Both the position numbers and the translations under genes were made by a program. Shown piece after piece: positions 10,038 through 20,983 of a stretch of 64,000 nucleotides of DNA. The notes beneath the pieces are model-generated. The model was not told the DNA's origin. It saw nothing but the letters and a program-made list of their open reading frames with translations, and searched no databases. This DNA is from Hemileia vastatrix (Eukaryota; Basidiomycota; Pucciniomycetes; Pucciniales; Zaghouaniaceae), in the NCBI GenBank assembly GCA_030280995.1, contig JASXTE010000002.1, forward strand, positions 23,967,683-24,031,682, written 5' to 3'. Numbering within the stretch: position 1 is the first letter of the stretch; each line of letters opens with the position of its first letter.

Positions 10038-11227
10038 TACTCTAAAAAAGACAGACTATCAATAGAGCCTGAGCCGCACTCCAAAAAACCAGAGGCAGCA
10101 CCCACTTCCTTCCTTCTCCTGCAGCAGTCCATGCACTGGCACATTGAAGATAAACCAGGCCTAGTCTCCCAACCATCCTCTCCAGAGGATGACAACCTCA
10201 TGTGAAGCCTCCTTTCGTCTTCACCAGTCAACTCCAAACTGATTCCCAAATCAAATTGATAACCAATTCTTGCCTGAAAATCCATCAAGAATGACCCACC
10301 CAAAACTGCTTTTACATTACCTTTAGCAATGTAAAAATTAACCTTCCCTGAGGCTCCTCCAACATCTAACTTCACAAACTCTGAAGTTCCAACCAATTCA
10401 GTGACATGGCCACTGATCCCTCTCAAATTCCCACCAATACCAGTTTTGATGGGGAGGCCCATATGAGTTGCCTCAAACAAAGAAATCAGGTTTATCTGAG
10501 AACCTGAATCCACCAATGCCCTTGCCTCCCTGACATTCAGAGTGACATTGACATATCCCAGAGGAGCAGAAAAATAAGTTTCCAACCCCTCACCAAACTT
10601 TTCAGAAGAATCACAAATGTATTCTACCTCACCAGAAGAAGCCCTTCTCCTGGTCAACAACTTTTTCTGCCTATCAGCCAACCCTGGACTGATAGCATAC
10701 AATTCCCCATAAGATAGGGAAACCTGACCCTGATTCATCCTTTCCAGGACAGAGTCCATAACATTCACTTGACCAGACACTACTGGCCTCTCAAAGTGAG
10801 CTCTTTGCTTCAACACCTTGGTCCTAGAAGATTCTTGAGGACCAGCACCACCAACAGATTTACCATTAACAGGAACCAAACCAGATCCCTCACCAGAACC
10901 TCTGACTCCAACAGGCTTTGGCAATGAAGCCAAAGGGACATCCTCCTCGGAGTCAGAATCCACCTCCATTGGCATTGGCTCACCATTCAGGTCCAATGCA
11001 CCAAAACTAGGGGGGCCCATGTCAGCCATACCCTTCTGCATCTTGTACAGCTCCTCTTTGCTGTACCTCTTCCTAGGTGCACCCAGCTTAGGATCCCCCT
11101 TTGAAGAATTTGGCTTTGGTTGGGCCTGAGAACTGCTCTTAGGCCTACCCACCTTTCCTGCTTCCACATCATAAACACCAGCCAAGCATTCACCACTTGA
11201 CTGTCCACCACAAGAATACAACTCCAA
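10037..11227 (-). CDS. Gag C-terminus and retropepsin, element A
   Basis: A 396-residue frame. The first half is Ser/Pro/Lys-rich and includes a run of acidic serines (DSDSEEDVPLASLP) that is also present in element C. The second half is an aspartic protease: the catalytic loop LVDSGSQINLIS is followed by a beta-rich body ending around AVLGGSFL, typical of a single-domain retroviral-type protease that works as a dimer to process Gag-Pol. A frameshift separates it from the upstream Gag part. Confidence 0.85.
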   Translation of the reverse strand: MELYSCGGQSSGECLAGVYDVEAGKVGRPKSSSQAQPKPNSSKGDPKLGAPRKRYSKEELYKMQKGMADMGPPSFGALDLNGEPMPMEVDSDSEEDVPLASLPKPVGVRGSGEGSGLVPVNGKSVGGAGPQESSRTKVLKQRAHFERPVVSGQVNVMDSVLERMNQGQVSLSYGELYAISPGLADRQKKLLTRRRASSGEVEYICDSSEKFGEGLETYFSAPLGYVNVTLNVREARALVDSGSQINLISLFEATHMGLPIKTGIGGNLRGISGHVTELVGTSEFVKLDVGGASGKVNFYIAKGNVKAVLGGSFLMDFQARIGYQFDLGISLELTGEDERRLHMRLSSSGEDGWETRPGLSSMCQCMDCCRRRKEVGAASGFLECGSGSIDSLSFLE

Positions 11228-11263
11228 ACCACCAAAGGAAGTAGAAAAAGAGACCTTATTGAC

Positions 11264-12479
11264 CTACTTCCCCTTCCCCTTGACGTCCTCATCTACCTTA
11301 ACAGAAGACTTCCCCTGATCAGGAATCTCCTCAAACCTTGGCCTCCTTTGATTGAGACCACCCCTTCTCCTGACCAAATCAACAGGAGCCTGCCCCTCAC
11401 TGGGCTTCACAAAAGAACCATCAGGGAACTTAAAAACCCTGCCATAAAACTCCACTTTTCTTTAGAAACATCTCTGTTTAATGCCCAACAATCATTGGAC
11501 CTGTGCCCCCTCCTACTGCAATAAGAGCAAACCCAAGGATCACTCCTACCAACCCTCCTTTGAAAATCTCTTGGCTGAGAAGGTGCCTTATTAACCTTCT
11601 TGGCCTCCTGGACAAAAATGTGCAGCTGTTTTGTCAGATCAGCCAACTGCTCCACCATTAGGTCCCTCTCCTGTTTGGGAACCTGCACCAAATTTTTCTC
11701 CTCCTTCTTCTCCCTAACTTCCTCTTCAGCCAAAGCCTCACTGACTTTGCTGACATACTTGGCACACCCCTCCTGATAGGTGTCCACAGCCAATAACTTT
11801 AAATGGGCCTCAACAGCCTCCTTCACCTTATCCAAGGCAGGAAACTTCTGATCCCCATTAGAAAGAGTCTTCATAAATTCCTTTCTTGAAAACTCCTTCA
11901 ACACATCCATCCTGACATCTCTAGCCAGGGAAGACCAAAAACATCCTTGGCAGCATTTTCATGTGCCAGCTCCTCCACTTCCACCAAATATTCCACCAAA
12001 GGATCAAACTGTAGCAGAAACTTCCTGTAACTATGTAAGTTACCAACACCACCATAAGATTGCCATTCACTGACAACCTTGTTCAGATCCACCATAGTGA
12101 ACCTAACACCCCATCTATCCACCATCTCCCTACACAGCAATTTCCAATCCCTCTTCTTGTAGCCAGACATGGCCACAATCTCCTTTTCCACTGACCTATC
12201 ACCAGTGAAGAAGATAATCTGCATCACCATGTCCAGGTAGGAAGCACCATCGACTCCAGCAGCAGTTTCATACTTCTCTAGAAACCACTTGAAATCCTCC
12301 CCATTAAACTTGGTACCATCCCAAGTTTTAATCCTCACACACTCCCTAACCATCACAGAAGGAGGACCATCCCCCCCACTGACAGTCACCACAGGAATAG
12401 AGGAACCAGAAGCCATTCCTCCAGAACAAACACCAAAAAGAGCCAACCAAAGAAAACAGAGATTCCAAATAACTAGCAA
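11264..12479 (-). pseudogene. Gag of element A (capsid and zinc knuckle), frameshifted
   Basis: Three overlapping frames (12479-11898, 11910-11407, 11455-11264) together cover a Gag homologous to the intact one of element C at 23576. The likely start is the ATG of MASGSSIP. A capsid-like helical region comes first, then coiled-coil Glu/Lys-rich sequence, then one zinc knuckle CSYCSRRGHRSNDC (C-x2-C-x4-H-x4-C). Two one-base shifts, near 11905 and 11440, break the frame. Confidence 0.82.
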
Positions 12480-12484
12480 GTTCT

Positions 12485-12502
12485 ACCCCACGTTGGGCAT
12501 CA
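12485..12502 (-). other. Primer binding site of element A
   Basis: On the sense strand TGATGCCCAACGTGGGG lies 4-5 nt after the 5' LTR. It matches the PBS of elements C and D (TGGCGCCCAA.ATGGGG type) except at the third and fourth bases, where GC has become AT. I do not identify the tRNA. Confidence 0.75.
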
Positions 12503-12506
12503 AAAA

Positions 12507-13599
12507 TGTAGACAATCCTATAGTGCTAGCTATAGGCCTTGACCAAGGGAGTTGGAGAAAAGCCAGAGAGAAAATCCCCTGTCCCTTTAGAAAAATAGAG
12601 TGAGATTTACTTGCTAAAGTAAGTTGGTTCCTGTTTTGCTAAAGCTCCTTTTCAACACACTTGACTGCTTGATGAGCCAAGAAAGTAGTCCCCAGCTAGA
12701 CTACCAGACCAAAGAACTGAAATGTAGAACAAAGTCCACACCAGAGACAGCAAAGATACTTGATGTAGGCTGCAAATCCACACCAGAGACAGCAATAATA
12801 CTTGCTATAGCTTGCAAGACTATAACAGAGAAAAAAGTTGCCAAAGTTAAGTTAAATGAAGAACTCACTTGCAACAAACACCACCAATTGTGGCCAGAAA
12901 ACAGTGAAAACTGAGTGAGGAACAATGATATCACCTCCGGATGGTTGTATGATGATTAAGGTTGCCCCAAACTGTCTTATTCACTATGTACACACAGACC
13001 ACTAACTAAGAGCCCATGCGCACCCACCAATCTGGCGCCTGTACCCGCCAAATTGCATAAAAAACCCTCCTGGAGCGCTCCCCAACCTCATAAAACAGAG
13101 GCAGGCGGGCCGCCCGACGTTGGAGATGCCGCCTGAAGCGGCCCGGCCTCCCTGAAGCCAGAAAACCAATAAAAACCACTAATCTACTTAGAAAAATTAG
13201 CTACAACTGCTAAAACCTTTAAAACACGGAATTTCACTATAACAACATTGAGACATGAAATATAGATAAAAATTAGCTCTATCAAATGGTACTAAGCACT
13301 TAACCCTAAGACTTAAGGTTAGCCCGTAAAACACAAAAAACAAAATTAAACAGCAATCTTTTATAAATGAAAAATGAGGAAATGACCCCTTAAAACTCAG
13401 AATATGAAAAATGTCTTCAAGACATAAAATATAGAAAAAAACCAGGGCTATCCAATGATAGTACCCACATACCCGCAGAACCAATATCCACGGAATAAAA
13501 CCAGAAAAATACCCAATTCTTTAACAGATGTCAATTAAGACATGCACAAACAGCGCCAAATCACACAACAAAGGCCCCTGCCAATGTTGGAAGACCACA
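12507..13599 (-). repeat. 5' LTR of element A
   Basis: 1093 bp, the same length as the copy at 361-1453, with about 16 scattered differences by eye and TG...CA ends. Confidence 0.93.
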
Positions 13600-14321
13600 A
13601 CGGGTAAATCCTTGACTAAATTTAGGCGAATTTAAGTGTGGTGATGAAATAAGATGCCAAGAGTAAGGTTATTAATGAAATTAGTGCATATAAACAAGGT
13701 CAATGCATTATTAATTAAGCTAGGACACTAAATAAGCACCTGTCGCCTATTTTAGTGTGTTTCCCCACAGTGGGTGTAGAATGTGGGGTAATGATAGTGT
13801 GAAAAAGCTAACTTAAAAAAGCAGGCAGTATGTGGCCAGTACACAGAAGCCATTTCTGGCATAAAAAACACCAAATTTGAAAAGTGTTATTTTTATGCAT
13901 TTAAATAGCCAAATAAATATTCCCAAATGAGACAAATTGATCTGTCAAAGCGCATTTTTGATATTCTTAAATTTATGGCGCATATAGTCAACTTTTAAGT
14001 GAAATAATGTGCATTTCTTGTTTTTTGCATAAAACAGTGTAAATAAAAGCTTTAAGTGTACTTAAAAAATATACAGCCTTATACTTAAGGTTCTTAAGAT
14101 TACCCTAACATATTCCAACTTAATATTAAGTACCTAAGACTTATAAAAGGTGGATATTTGTGTGTATATAAGGTGTTATAATGGCATATTTTGTATATTA
14201 TCATAAATTTACTTATGTATACTATTTGTGTACTCTTAATTATTATTCCCATGTATAGTTAATGTGTTTAACATAACTTATAAGTACTTTTTACTCAGTC
14301 CTGGGGATATACAGGCTTACA
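13600..14321 (-). repeat. Probable 3' LTR of element B, left edge unresolved
   Basis: The right edge is clear: the sense strand reads a G-rich tract and then TGTAAGCCTG, so the LTR ends at 14321. The left edge cannot be set because the matching 5' LTR is not in the window and element A ends at 13599. A may have been inserted into this LTR. No coding region is seen in it. Confidence 0.55.
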
Positions 14322-14334
14322 CTCGCCCACCCAA
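14322..14334 (-). other. Polypurine tract of element B
   Basis: On the sense strand a purine-rich GGGTGGGCGAG directly precedes TGTAAGCC, as expected for plus-strand priming beside a 3' LTR. Confidence 0.6.
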
Positions 14335-14936
14335 AAAAAAACCAATAAAAAATGATAAGTTATACATTTTTATTTATTTATTTGTTTAATTTTCAGGTAT
14401 TCAGATTAATTCTGTAGCATTAAATATTATACTTTAAAGAAATAAAACATAATAAAATATTTTGAGTACTGGTATTTTAACCCCTCAGCTGGTTGAACAG
14501 AAATTTATTTCTGTTTAAATTTTTTAAGAAGGGTGGATAAATTAGAAATTTCTTTTTCATGTATCCATTTATCAAATTCATTTGATTTCCCTTTAAATCT
14601 TAATAAATACTCAGTTCCTTTTTCTTTAGTAAGGATTCTAATATTGAGTATTTTTTCAATCTCTGCTTTTTCCACAATTTCTTCAGGTTGCTTTTTAGGC
14701 CTTCCCCTTCTTTTTGGAAATAAGTCAGGATCATTCACCACGCAATATAGGGGGAGGACTTGCTAGCAAGTCCGCAACTTGAAGTCAGATGGAAATCAGA
14801 TGGAACTCAGACTGAAGTAATACTGAACTTTCACTTGAAGTATCACACAAATAACAATGGATCTATATTGAAAACATAGTGAAAGTGTGAGGATAACTGA
14901 ATGGAAGCCAGAAAAAATCATTCCATCACTACGCAA

Positions 14937-15187
14937 TATAGGGGGTGGACTTGCTAGCAAGTCCTCAACCTGAACTGAGATGGAACTCAGATGGAACTCA
15001 GACTGAACTCATACTGAACCCAAACTGAACTCTACTTGAACACCCACCTAAAACTGTTCTGCTGAGTGGTGTTCATTCCTGATTGTATGGTTCCTTTATC
15101 AATAGCTCAATGTGTGTTCAATCTGTTGTGATTTTGGGTCCAAGGTTGCGGACTCACTAGCAAGTCCGCCCCCCATATTGTGTGGTG
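14937..15187. mobile_element. Inner 251-bp copy of the CACTA-like MITE
   Basis: It starts CACTACGCAATATAGGGGG and ends with ATATTGTGTGGTG, and is flanked by a perfect 3-bp duplication CAT (14934-14936 and 15188-15190). It has the same palindromic subterminal block as the outer copy, so one family member jumped into another. A third, truncated copy lies at 54818-55027. Confidence 0.85.
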
Positions 15188-15415
15188 CATGAGTCTACTC
15201 AATGCAAAGTATTTTTTGAAACAGCTTATTAAAATAATACTTTATTAAATTAATTTGATCAATAAAAATTGATTGACAATATTGCAATTCTTAAATACAA
15301 TAATTTTATTAAAAAATTTCAGATTACATATAAAAAAAATCAGTGACTTTTTCTATTACTTACAACTGTTTTTACAGAATTGAAAACTATGTTTCAGCTA
15401 ATATTTTATGGAAGT

Positions 15416-15447
15416 GAACTCTGTTCTTTGCCCAAAGAACAGAGTTC
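15416..15447. repeat. Perfect 15-bp inverted repeat inside the MITE
   Basis: GAACTCTGTTCTTTG, two bases CC, then its exact complement CAAAGAACAGAGTTC. It would form a very stable hairpin. The pyrimidine-rich stretch that follows (15450-15720) holds no convincing gene. Confidence 0.8.
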
Positions 15448-17123
15448 ATCCTCCTATTTTCACACTCTGTTTGCACCAATCTCCATCCCTTTCAATTCTA
15501 TCAACACATGCTTGTCTTCCCTTCCCATGCCTTTCGCTATCCTCCCAGCCCCATTGTATGCCATCCTCTTTTGATCCCCATTTCACCCCTCTCAACCTCT
15601 CCCAGACCCTTTTCTTCATTTAAAATGCCTCGGAACCCTTAATCTTCCCTTCCAACTCTTTCCCAACCTTTTCGCTACCCCATACACCCTTCCTCACCCC
15701 TCTCTCCAGCCTTTCCAGCCCTTGTAGCCCCATTTGTGTTCACATGAGCTTCAAGGTGTGTTCAAAGTAAATTCAATACTTCTTCATGATGGTTTCATCA
15801 CTTCCTCAATGTGTGCTCAAAAAGATATGAATTAGGGTTCAAGGTTGCGGACTTGCTAGCAAGTCCGCCCCCATATTGCGTGGTGATTTGCATGGTAAGG
15901 TTACAATAATGAGATAGGGAAAACTGGATGTTTCCTATCATATGGAGCATATAAAATGACTTCCACTGAATTATTACCAACCATTTTGCTTACTACAAAA
16001 GGTCCTAAAAAGGGATCCTTTAATTTAACATTACCTTGTAAGTTAAAATTTAGTGTTGATATAAGGTCTTCATCTCCCTTTTTGAATTCAAATTCTTTAT
16101 GAGATTTATCCCACCTTTTCTTTTCATATTCAAATACTTTTTAGATTCATTCTTCTGCATGCTTTCTACAAATTTGTTGCATATGAATAAAGGATTTAGT
16201 ACCAGTGTTTATATCTAACCTTGGTAATTTATTTAAATGATTTACTGGGGTATTTTGTACGTATCCCAGCCAGAGTTCAAATGGTTTCTTCTCTGTTACA
16301 GAATGAGTTGTGCTGTTATAAGCAAATTCAAGGCCAGGAATTAATGTTACCCAGGCATGTGTGAATTTCTCATTGTCTTTGTATTATAATCCAAAGGCAC
16401 AATATCTTCTGATCATGTCTTCTAGAGTTTGTATCATTCTCTCAGCCAGCCCATCAGTTTGTGGATGGTGTGCTGTAGACAATTTCAATTGACAACCTGA
16501 TACTTCCATCAAAGATGTCCAGAACTCTGAAGTGAATTTAGGGTCTCTGTCAGAGATTATGGCTTTAGGGAACCCAGCAGTATTTATCATCTGAGTCCAC
16601 CATAGTAATGCCAAGTCTTTAGCAATCCCTCTTTATGGGTAGGGATAAATTTACACATTTTTGTTAATCTATCTACTATTACCCAGCAAGAATTGAAACT
16701 TTCTTTTCTTGCTAATGGCAAGCCAGTTACAAAATCCATTTTTATTATTTCCCATGGAGCTTTTGGCTACTCTATTTTTTGTAACAACCCAGCTCTCTTC
16801 CCAGTTAATCTTTTAGATTTCTGACAAGAGTCACATGTTTCAATGTATTTTTGTACATCTTCTTTCATGTTTATCCACCAGGCTGTGTTTTTAACTCTAG
16901 TTAATGTTTTGTTAAAGTCAAAATGACCAGCTAAGATGTCATCATGAAAAGTACTTAACATTAACTATTTCATTGAAGGTGGGATCACTATTACATTACT
17001 TAACTTTTTCCTGTAATATATTTATCCATCTTCAAATGATAGTTAGCCTTTTTTCCAACGCATTTCAATACTTTGGAGGCAAGTTTTTAATTAATGCACT
17101 CATGGAGGCATTAGTTAGATCAT

Positions 17124-17760
17124 TTAGAATGGTAGATAGTTTTTCAAATCTTTATCAGATGAATAATTTTCCAATATAGTTTGCATAAATTCTTCCTCTA
17201 AATCCACTATATAAATCTCAAATATATGTATAACCTCATTTTCCAGTACATAGGCTGGGTTGTCAGCATCATTTGGCAAAGGACTTCTGGATAATAAATC
17301 CACATTAGAATGCAATGTTCCTGCTCTGTGAGTGATTTTAATTCTTTCTCTGTACTCTTGTACAGCTAGTTGCCATCTAAACATGTGCCTATTAGGGGTT
17401 TTCATGTTTAGTAATGATTTTACTGCACTTCAATCTGTTATAAGTTCAAACTTCTGGTCTTCCAGATAGTAATGAAGTTTCTCCAAAGCCCACACCACGG
17501 CTAAACATTCTAGCTGTGTGGCACCATACCTTATTTCTGTTTCTTAAGGTTCTGGATATATAACAGATGACTACTTCAGATAATTTTCCATTTATTATCT
17601 GTTTCTGCTGTAAAGCAGCACCTAACCCTATGAAGCTTGCATCAGTGTACAAGATAAAAGGTAGGGTGAAATCTGGCAGTCCCAATATTGGAGCTGACAT
17701 TAAACATTCCTTTAATTTAATAGAGGCGTTTTTTCTTTCATTTTTTTAAATGAAAGCTTC
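17124..17760 (-). pseudogene. RNase H region of element B, frameshifted
   Basis: The pieces 17700-17446 (LYTDASFIGLGAAL, with the first catalytic Asp) and 17405-17124 (MFRWQLAVQEYRERI, HRAGTLHSNVDLLSR) line up with the continuous RNase H of element E at 47704. A frameshift and stop near 17430-17450 break the frame. Confidence 0.82.
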
Positions 17761-17861
17761 ATTTTTCCTGATTAATGTTGTTAAAGGAGCTGCAATGGAT
17801 TGGTAATTTTTAATGTACTGTCTGTAATATCCACACATACCCAAAAAACTTTGAACCTTTT

Positions 17862-18674
17862 TTACATTTTTAGGTATACCAATGTTTTTATTACTTCCAC
17901 CTTATTCTGGTCAACACAAATTTGTAATCCAGATACAACATGTCCAAGTACTTTTAAAGATTTAAATCCAAACTTACATTTCTTTAATGCAATTGTCATT
18001 TTTATTTCATCCATCTTTTGAAAGACTCTTTCCAGGTGATTTAAATGTTCATCATATGTTTTTGAAAACACTATGATGTCATTAATATAGACCAAAAGCC
18101 ATCCTTCAACCATTTCCTGATGGAAAACACTATCCATTAATTTTTGGAAGACTGAAGGCGCATTTTTTGGGCCAAATGGCATTCTCACATACTTAAATAT
18201 ACCCAAATGTGTGGTTATTAATAAGTAATTTTGAGAATTCTTTTCCACAGAGATCTGGTGGTAACTCTTGTATCCATCCATACAGGAAATGTATTCTGCT
18301 CCTTGTAAGGTAGTATGGATAGAAGCTATCCTTGGTAGAAGGTAAATATCATCTACAGTGTATGTATTTAGAGTTTTATAATCACTGCATAATCTTGCCT
18401 TATCTTTTTCATAAGAGATTAATACTGGTGAAATAACACAATACTTAGGTGTTGTGTCTACATTTTCAACAATACCCATTTCTAACAACATTTTTATATT
18501 GTCTTCAATATCTTTCCTTTTTGCAGGAGAAGCTGGGTAAGGTTTCTTTTTCAAGCTGCCAGGAATATTATCCAAATCACAACTTAAAGAGATTTTCATC
18601 TCATGGTCTTTGACCAATCCTAGTTCATTTGAACCATGAGAAAATGCCATAGGATATGATATAATCAATCTCAA
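17862..18674 (-). CDS. Reverse transcriptase of element B
   Basis: A 270-residue open stretch with the RT blocks PVLISYEKDKARLCSDYK, LPRIASIHTTL, YISCMDGYKSYHQ, FGPKNAPSVFQKL and the catalytic VYINDIIVFSK. The usual YIDD box is YIND here, so a catalytic Asp is replaced by Asn and the enzyme should be inactive. It overlaps the protease frame by a few bases. The related element E has an intact YIDD. Confidence 0.87.
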   Translation of the reverse strand: MRLIISYPMAFSHGSNELGLVKDHEMKISLSCDLDNIPGSLKKKPYPASPAKRKDIEDNIKMLLEMGIVENVDTTPKYCVISPVLISYEKDKARLCSDYKTLNTYTVDDIYLLPRIASIHTTLQGAEYISCMDGYKSYHQISVEKNSQNYLLITTHLGIFKYVRMPFGPKNAPSVFQKLMDSVFHQEMVEGWLLVYINDIIVFSKTYDEHLNHLERVFQKMDEIKMTIALKKCKFGFKSLKVLGHVVSGLQICVDQNKVEVIKTLVYLKM

Positions 18675-19384
18675 AATATTTTCTTCCTCAATTTTGAGAG
18701 TTGAGGACTGAAAGAGGCCTTTTGGATCTCATTATCCAATTCAACCATTTCAGTGGTGGTTCTTCCACATTGCAGTTTTTCTTCTCTAGGAGAAATGGAA
18801 TAAACTGAGTTTTCAAAACATATTTTAAATTTTCTCTTACCTTTCATGCCTATAGTGAAGCAACTGTTTGCAGGATGTAGTTTAATGCCAAATTTTGTCA
18901 ATAAATCATTGCCATTAATAAACCAATCACTACAATTTTTATTATCCATTACTAAAAATTCCCACACTGCTCTAACATATCCATTATTATATTTAAAGAA
19001 TACAGCAGTTTTGTATTTTACAAGTGGATTTAATACTGAACCAAAACCTCTCCAGTTATTTGTTTTAACAGGTTCTAGTTTTTCCTGGTACTTACTATCA
19101 AGTTTCATCAATGTCTTAATTGAAACTACACTGCCTGCAGTCCCAGTGTCAAGAATGGCATTCATTTCTTTTCCACATATAATAACAGGTGCTCTGATAG
19201 GTGTTATTTTGTAAGTATCATGAGTTACATCTTTAATTATTTCAGCTTCCTCAATGGAAGTTAAAGATATGTCTGTATGAGGTATAGCATCATTCAGGAA
19301 CATAATATCCTGTTCTAATACTAATATCTCATTTTCATCATCACTGTAAGACATTTTACTTTTGAAATCCTCACTGGATTCCAC
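18671..19384 (-). CDS. Aspartic protease region of element B
   Basis: A 237-residue frame with the retropepsin loop AILDTGTAGSVVS (DTG catalytic triad) and the downstream YWRGFG/NWRGFG-type body shared with element E. It would process Gag-Pol. The next frame (RT) overlaps its end, which suggests a frameshift joined them. Confidence 0.8.
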   Translation of the reverse strand: MESSEDFKSKMSYSDDENEILVLEQDIMFLNDAIPHTDISLTSIEEAEIIKDVTHDTYKITPIRAPVIICGKEMNAILDTGTAGSVVSIKTLMKLDSKYQEKLEPVKTNNWRGFGSVLNPLVKYKTAVFFKYNNGYVRAVWEFLVMDNKNCSDWFINGNDLLTKFGIKLHPANSCFTIGMKGKRKFKICFENSVYSISPREEKLQCGRTTTEMVELDNEIQKASFSPQLSKLRKKIF

Positions 19385-19426
19385 ATTCTCATCTTCATGA
19401 TTACTTGGTTCAGATTTCTGTGAGGT

Positions 19427-20766
19427 TTAAATAACATTTATTCTCTTCTTACACGTGTGACCCTTTACCCAAGACTCATTACATTTGTAACAATTGTTAT
19501 TCTCCTGTCTCTTAGGGACAAGGGGAGCTGAAGGTTTTTTCTTCTCCACTGGTAACTTACTTGTAGTAGGTTTTACCATGTCAACACTTTGTTTGTAATT
19601 TTTATACTTGGGTTCATACTTGTGGTTTAATAATATCTCATTGCATATATTAATGAATCCAGAGGTATCTCTGATGGTTTCAGTTCTAGCTACAATAATG
19701 TCTCTAACTGATATAGGCAACTTGTATATTATCTTTTCTTTCCACTCTTCGTAATCCATTTTTGGATCCATGGCTTTCATGATTTTTATTAAATTCATTA
19801 AAAATACCATGGGTTTATCTCCAGCATTTGGATTATATCTGGCTTTTTCATACAATCTTTGTTGAGTGATTCTAAATTTTGGGCCACCAAATTGCCTTTC
19901 AATTAGTGCCTTCCATTCATTCCAGGAGTAATTAATTCCCTCACTCAATACAGATTCAAACTATAATAAGGCCAAATCTGTAAATAAAGATATTAACTTT
20001 GAAGTAATTTATTCATCAGGTAATTTTTATGAAAATTTTAAGTTATCAATTCTTTGTATGAATTGCTGCCAAGCAGATTTTGAATCCCCATCAAAAGAAG
20101 GGTACTGATCTAACTTAGGCCAGTTCTTTTGGTTAGTTCTTGCTTCCCTAACCTGAGGAATATTCCGTAATTCACTTACTTTTGAAGGATGATCATTTAT
20201 TTCATCTTTTACTTATTTACTGTTCTCAGAGCCCATGACACTATGTTCATGTTCCATCATTGGTGTTTCATTTGCATGTTTTATGAAAACTGGTACTCTT
20301 TCCACATAAGAAGTGTTATCTCTTAATTTTTCATTATTTTTCAATATATTTTCTACTTCTATTTCTACTCTTTGTAAGCTATTCTTTATTACAGGTACAT
20401 GAGTCAGAGTATCATTTATATTTGAAAAAGATAATTTAACATGTCCCTCAATGGTAGCCATAACATTCTGATATGTTCTAATTTATTTTCTAAATTTCTA
20501 ATCTCAGAATTCAATCTTTTATTCTCATTGATTAATTCATCATTTGAATTTTCAATAATCTTTAATCTATTGGCTGTGGTACTCAATGATTGTGTTAGCT
20601 GTAATAATACCTTTTCTGTATTATTGTTTGACTCTTTTGAGAACTCTTCCAATTTTTCAATTCTCAATAATAATTTACTTATTATTTTTGATTCCATTGG
20701 ATTCTCTTTCAAAAAATATTCTATTTTTTCTGTGTCCAACTCAGAAGACTCATCATTTGATTCCAT
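19427..20766 (-). pseudogene. Gag of element B (coiled coil, capsid, zinc knuckle), broken
   Basis: 20766-20416 is a Leu/Glu/Lys-rich coiled coil, 20461-20213 continues in another frame, and 19948-19427 carries the capsid-like C-terminal part (YSWNEWKALIERQFGG...) and a zinc-knuckle-like CYKCNESWVKGHTC near its end. The spacing of the knuckle is longer than the classic C-x2-C-x4-H-x4-C but is shared with element E, so it is a lineage trait. Frameshifts and stops lie near 20400 and 20000. Confidence 0.72.
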
Positions 20767-20983
20767 TTTTATATTAATAGTGTTATACTGGTGATCAAAA
20801 AAAACAATTTACATCGTCCTCATTTAATGACAAGTTTAACATATTTTTTTCAAATGAATACTCCTTTAAATCTTTATCAATTATATCCAGTATTTCCTTA
20901 TCAATCTCATTACCTATAAGTAACTCATTTTCAGGTTGATACAATTGACGATGAGGAGTTGGATGACTTACCAAGGCCTTATC

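Larger units (their letters stand above)
361..13599 (-). mobile_element. Element A: full-length Ty3/Gypsy LTR retrotransposon with antisense accessory genes
   Basis: Two direct repeats of exactly 1093 bp (361-1453 and 12507-13599) flank an 11-kb interior. On the minus strand the order is PBS, gag with a zinc knuckle, retropepsin, reverse transcriptase, RNase H, integrase, then a long 3' region of hairpins and two plus-strand accessory genes, then a polypurine tract. The order RT-RH-IN places it in Ty3/Gypsy. By eye the LTRs differ at only about 16 sites, so insertion is fairly recent, yet gag-pol has several frameshifts and stops. I could not find a matching target-site duplication (CATGG on the left, ACGGG on the right). 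Confidence 0.93.
14736..15885. mobile_element. CACTA-like MITE (outer copy) inserted in element B
   Basis: The ends are inverted repeats: CACCACGCAATAT at the left and ATATTGCGTGGTG at the right, continuing through a palindrome GGACTTGCTAGCAAGTCC at both ends. The flanks are a 3-bp duplication ATT (14733-14735 and 15886-15888); removing the insert and one ATT restores the element B frame around HANDPD. CAC-type ends with a 3-bp duplication fit the CACTA/CMC superfamily. No transposase is present, so it is non-autonomous. Confidence 0.82.
14505..16961 (-). pseudogene. Integrase and chromodomain of element B, broken and split by a MITE
   Basis: From right to left: a zinc-binding N-terminus (16961-16767, H..H and CDSCQKSKR), a DDE core (16614-16384, with SDRDPKFTSEFW and HHPQTDGLAERMI), a broken C-terminal part (16380-15890), then a MITE insertion (14736-15885), then a chromodomain (14735-14505; EYLLRFKGKSNEFDKWI). 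The chromodomain marks it as a chromovirus; such domains usually guide integration to particular chromatin. Frames change at least three times, so no full protein can be made. Confidence 0.85.

Noticed and set aside
15380..15623. Two overlapping plus-strand frames of 64 and 71 aa in the MITE
   Set aside because: Pyrimidine-rich low-complexity DNA, no homologue in the other MITE copies.
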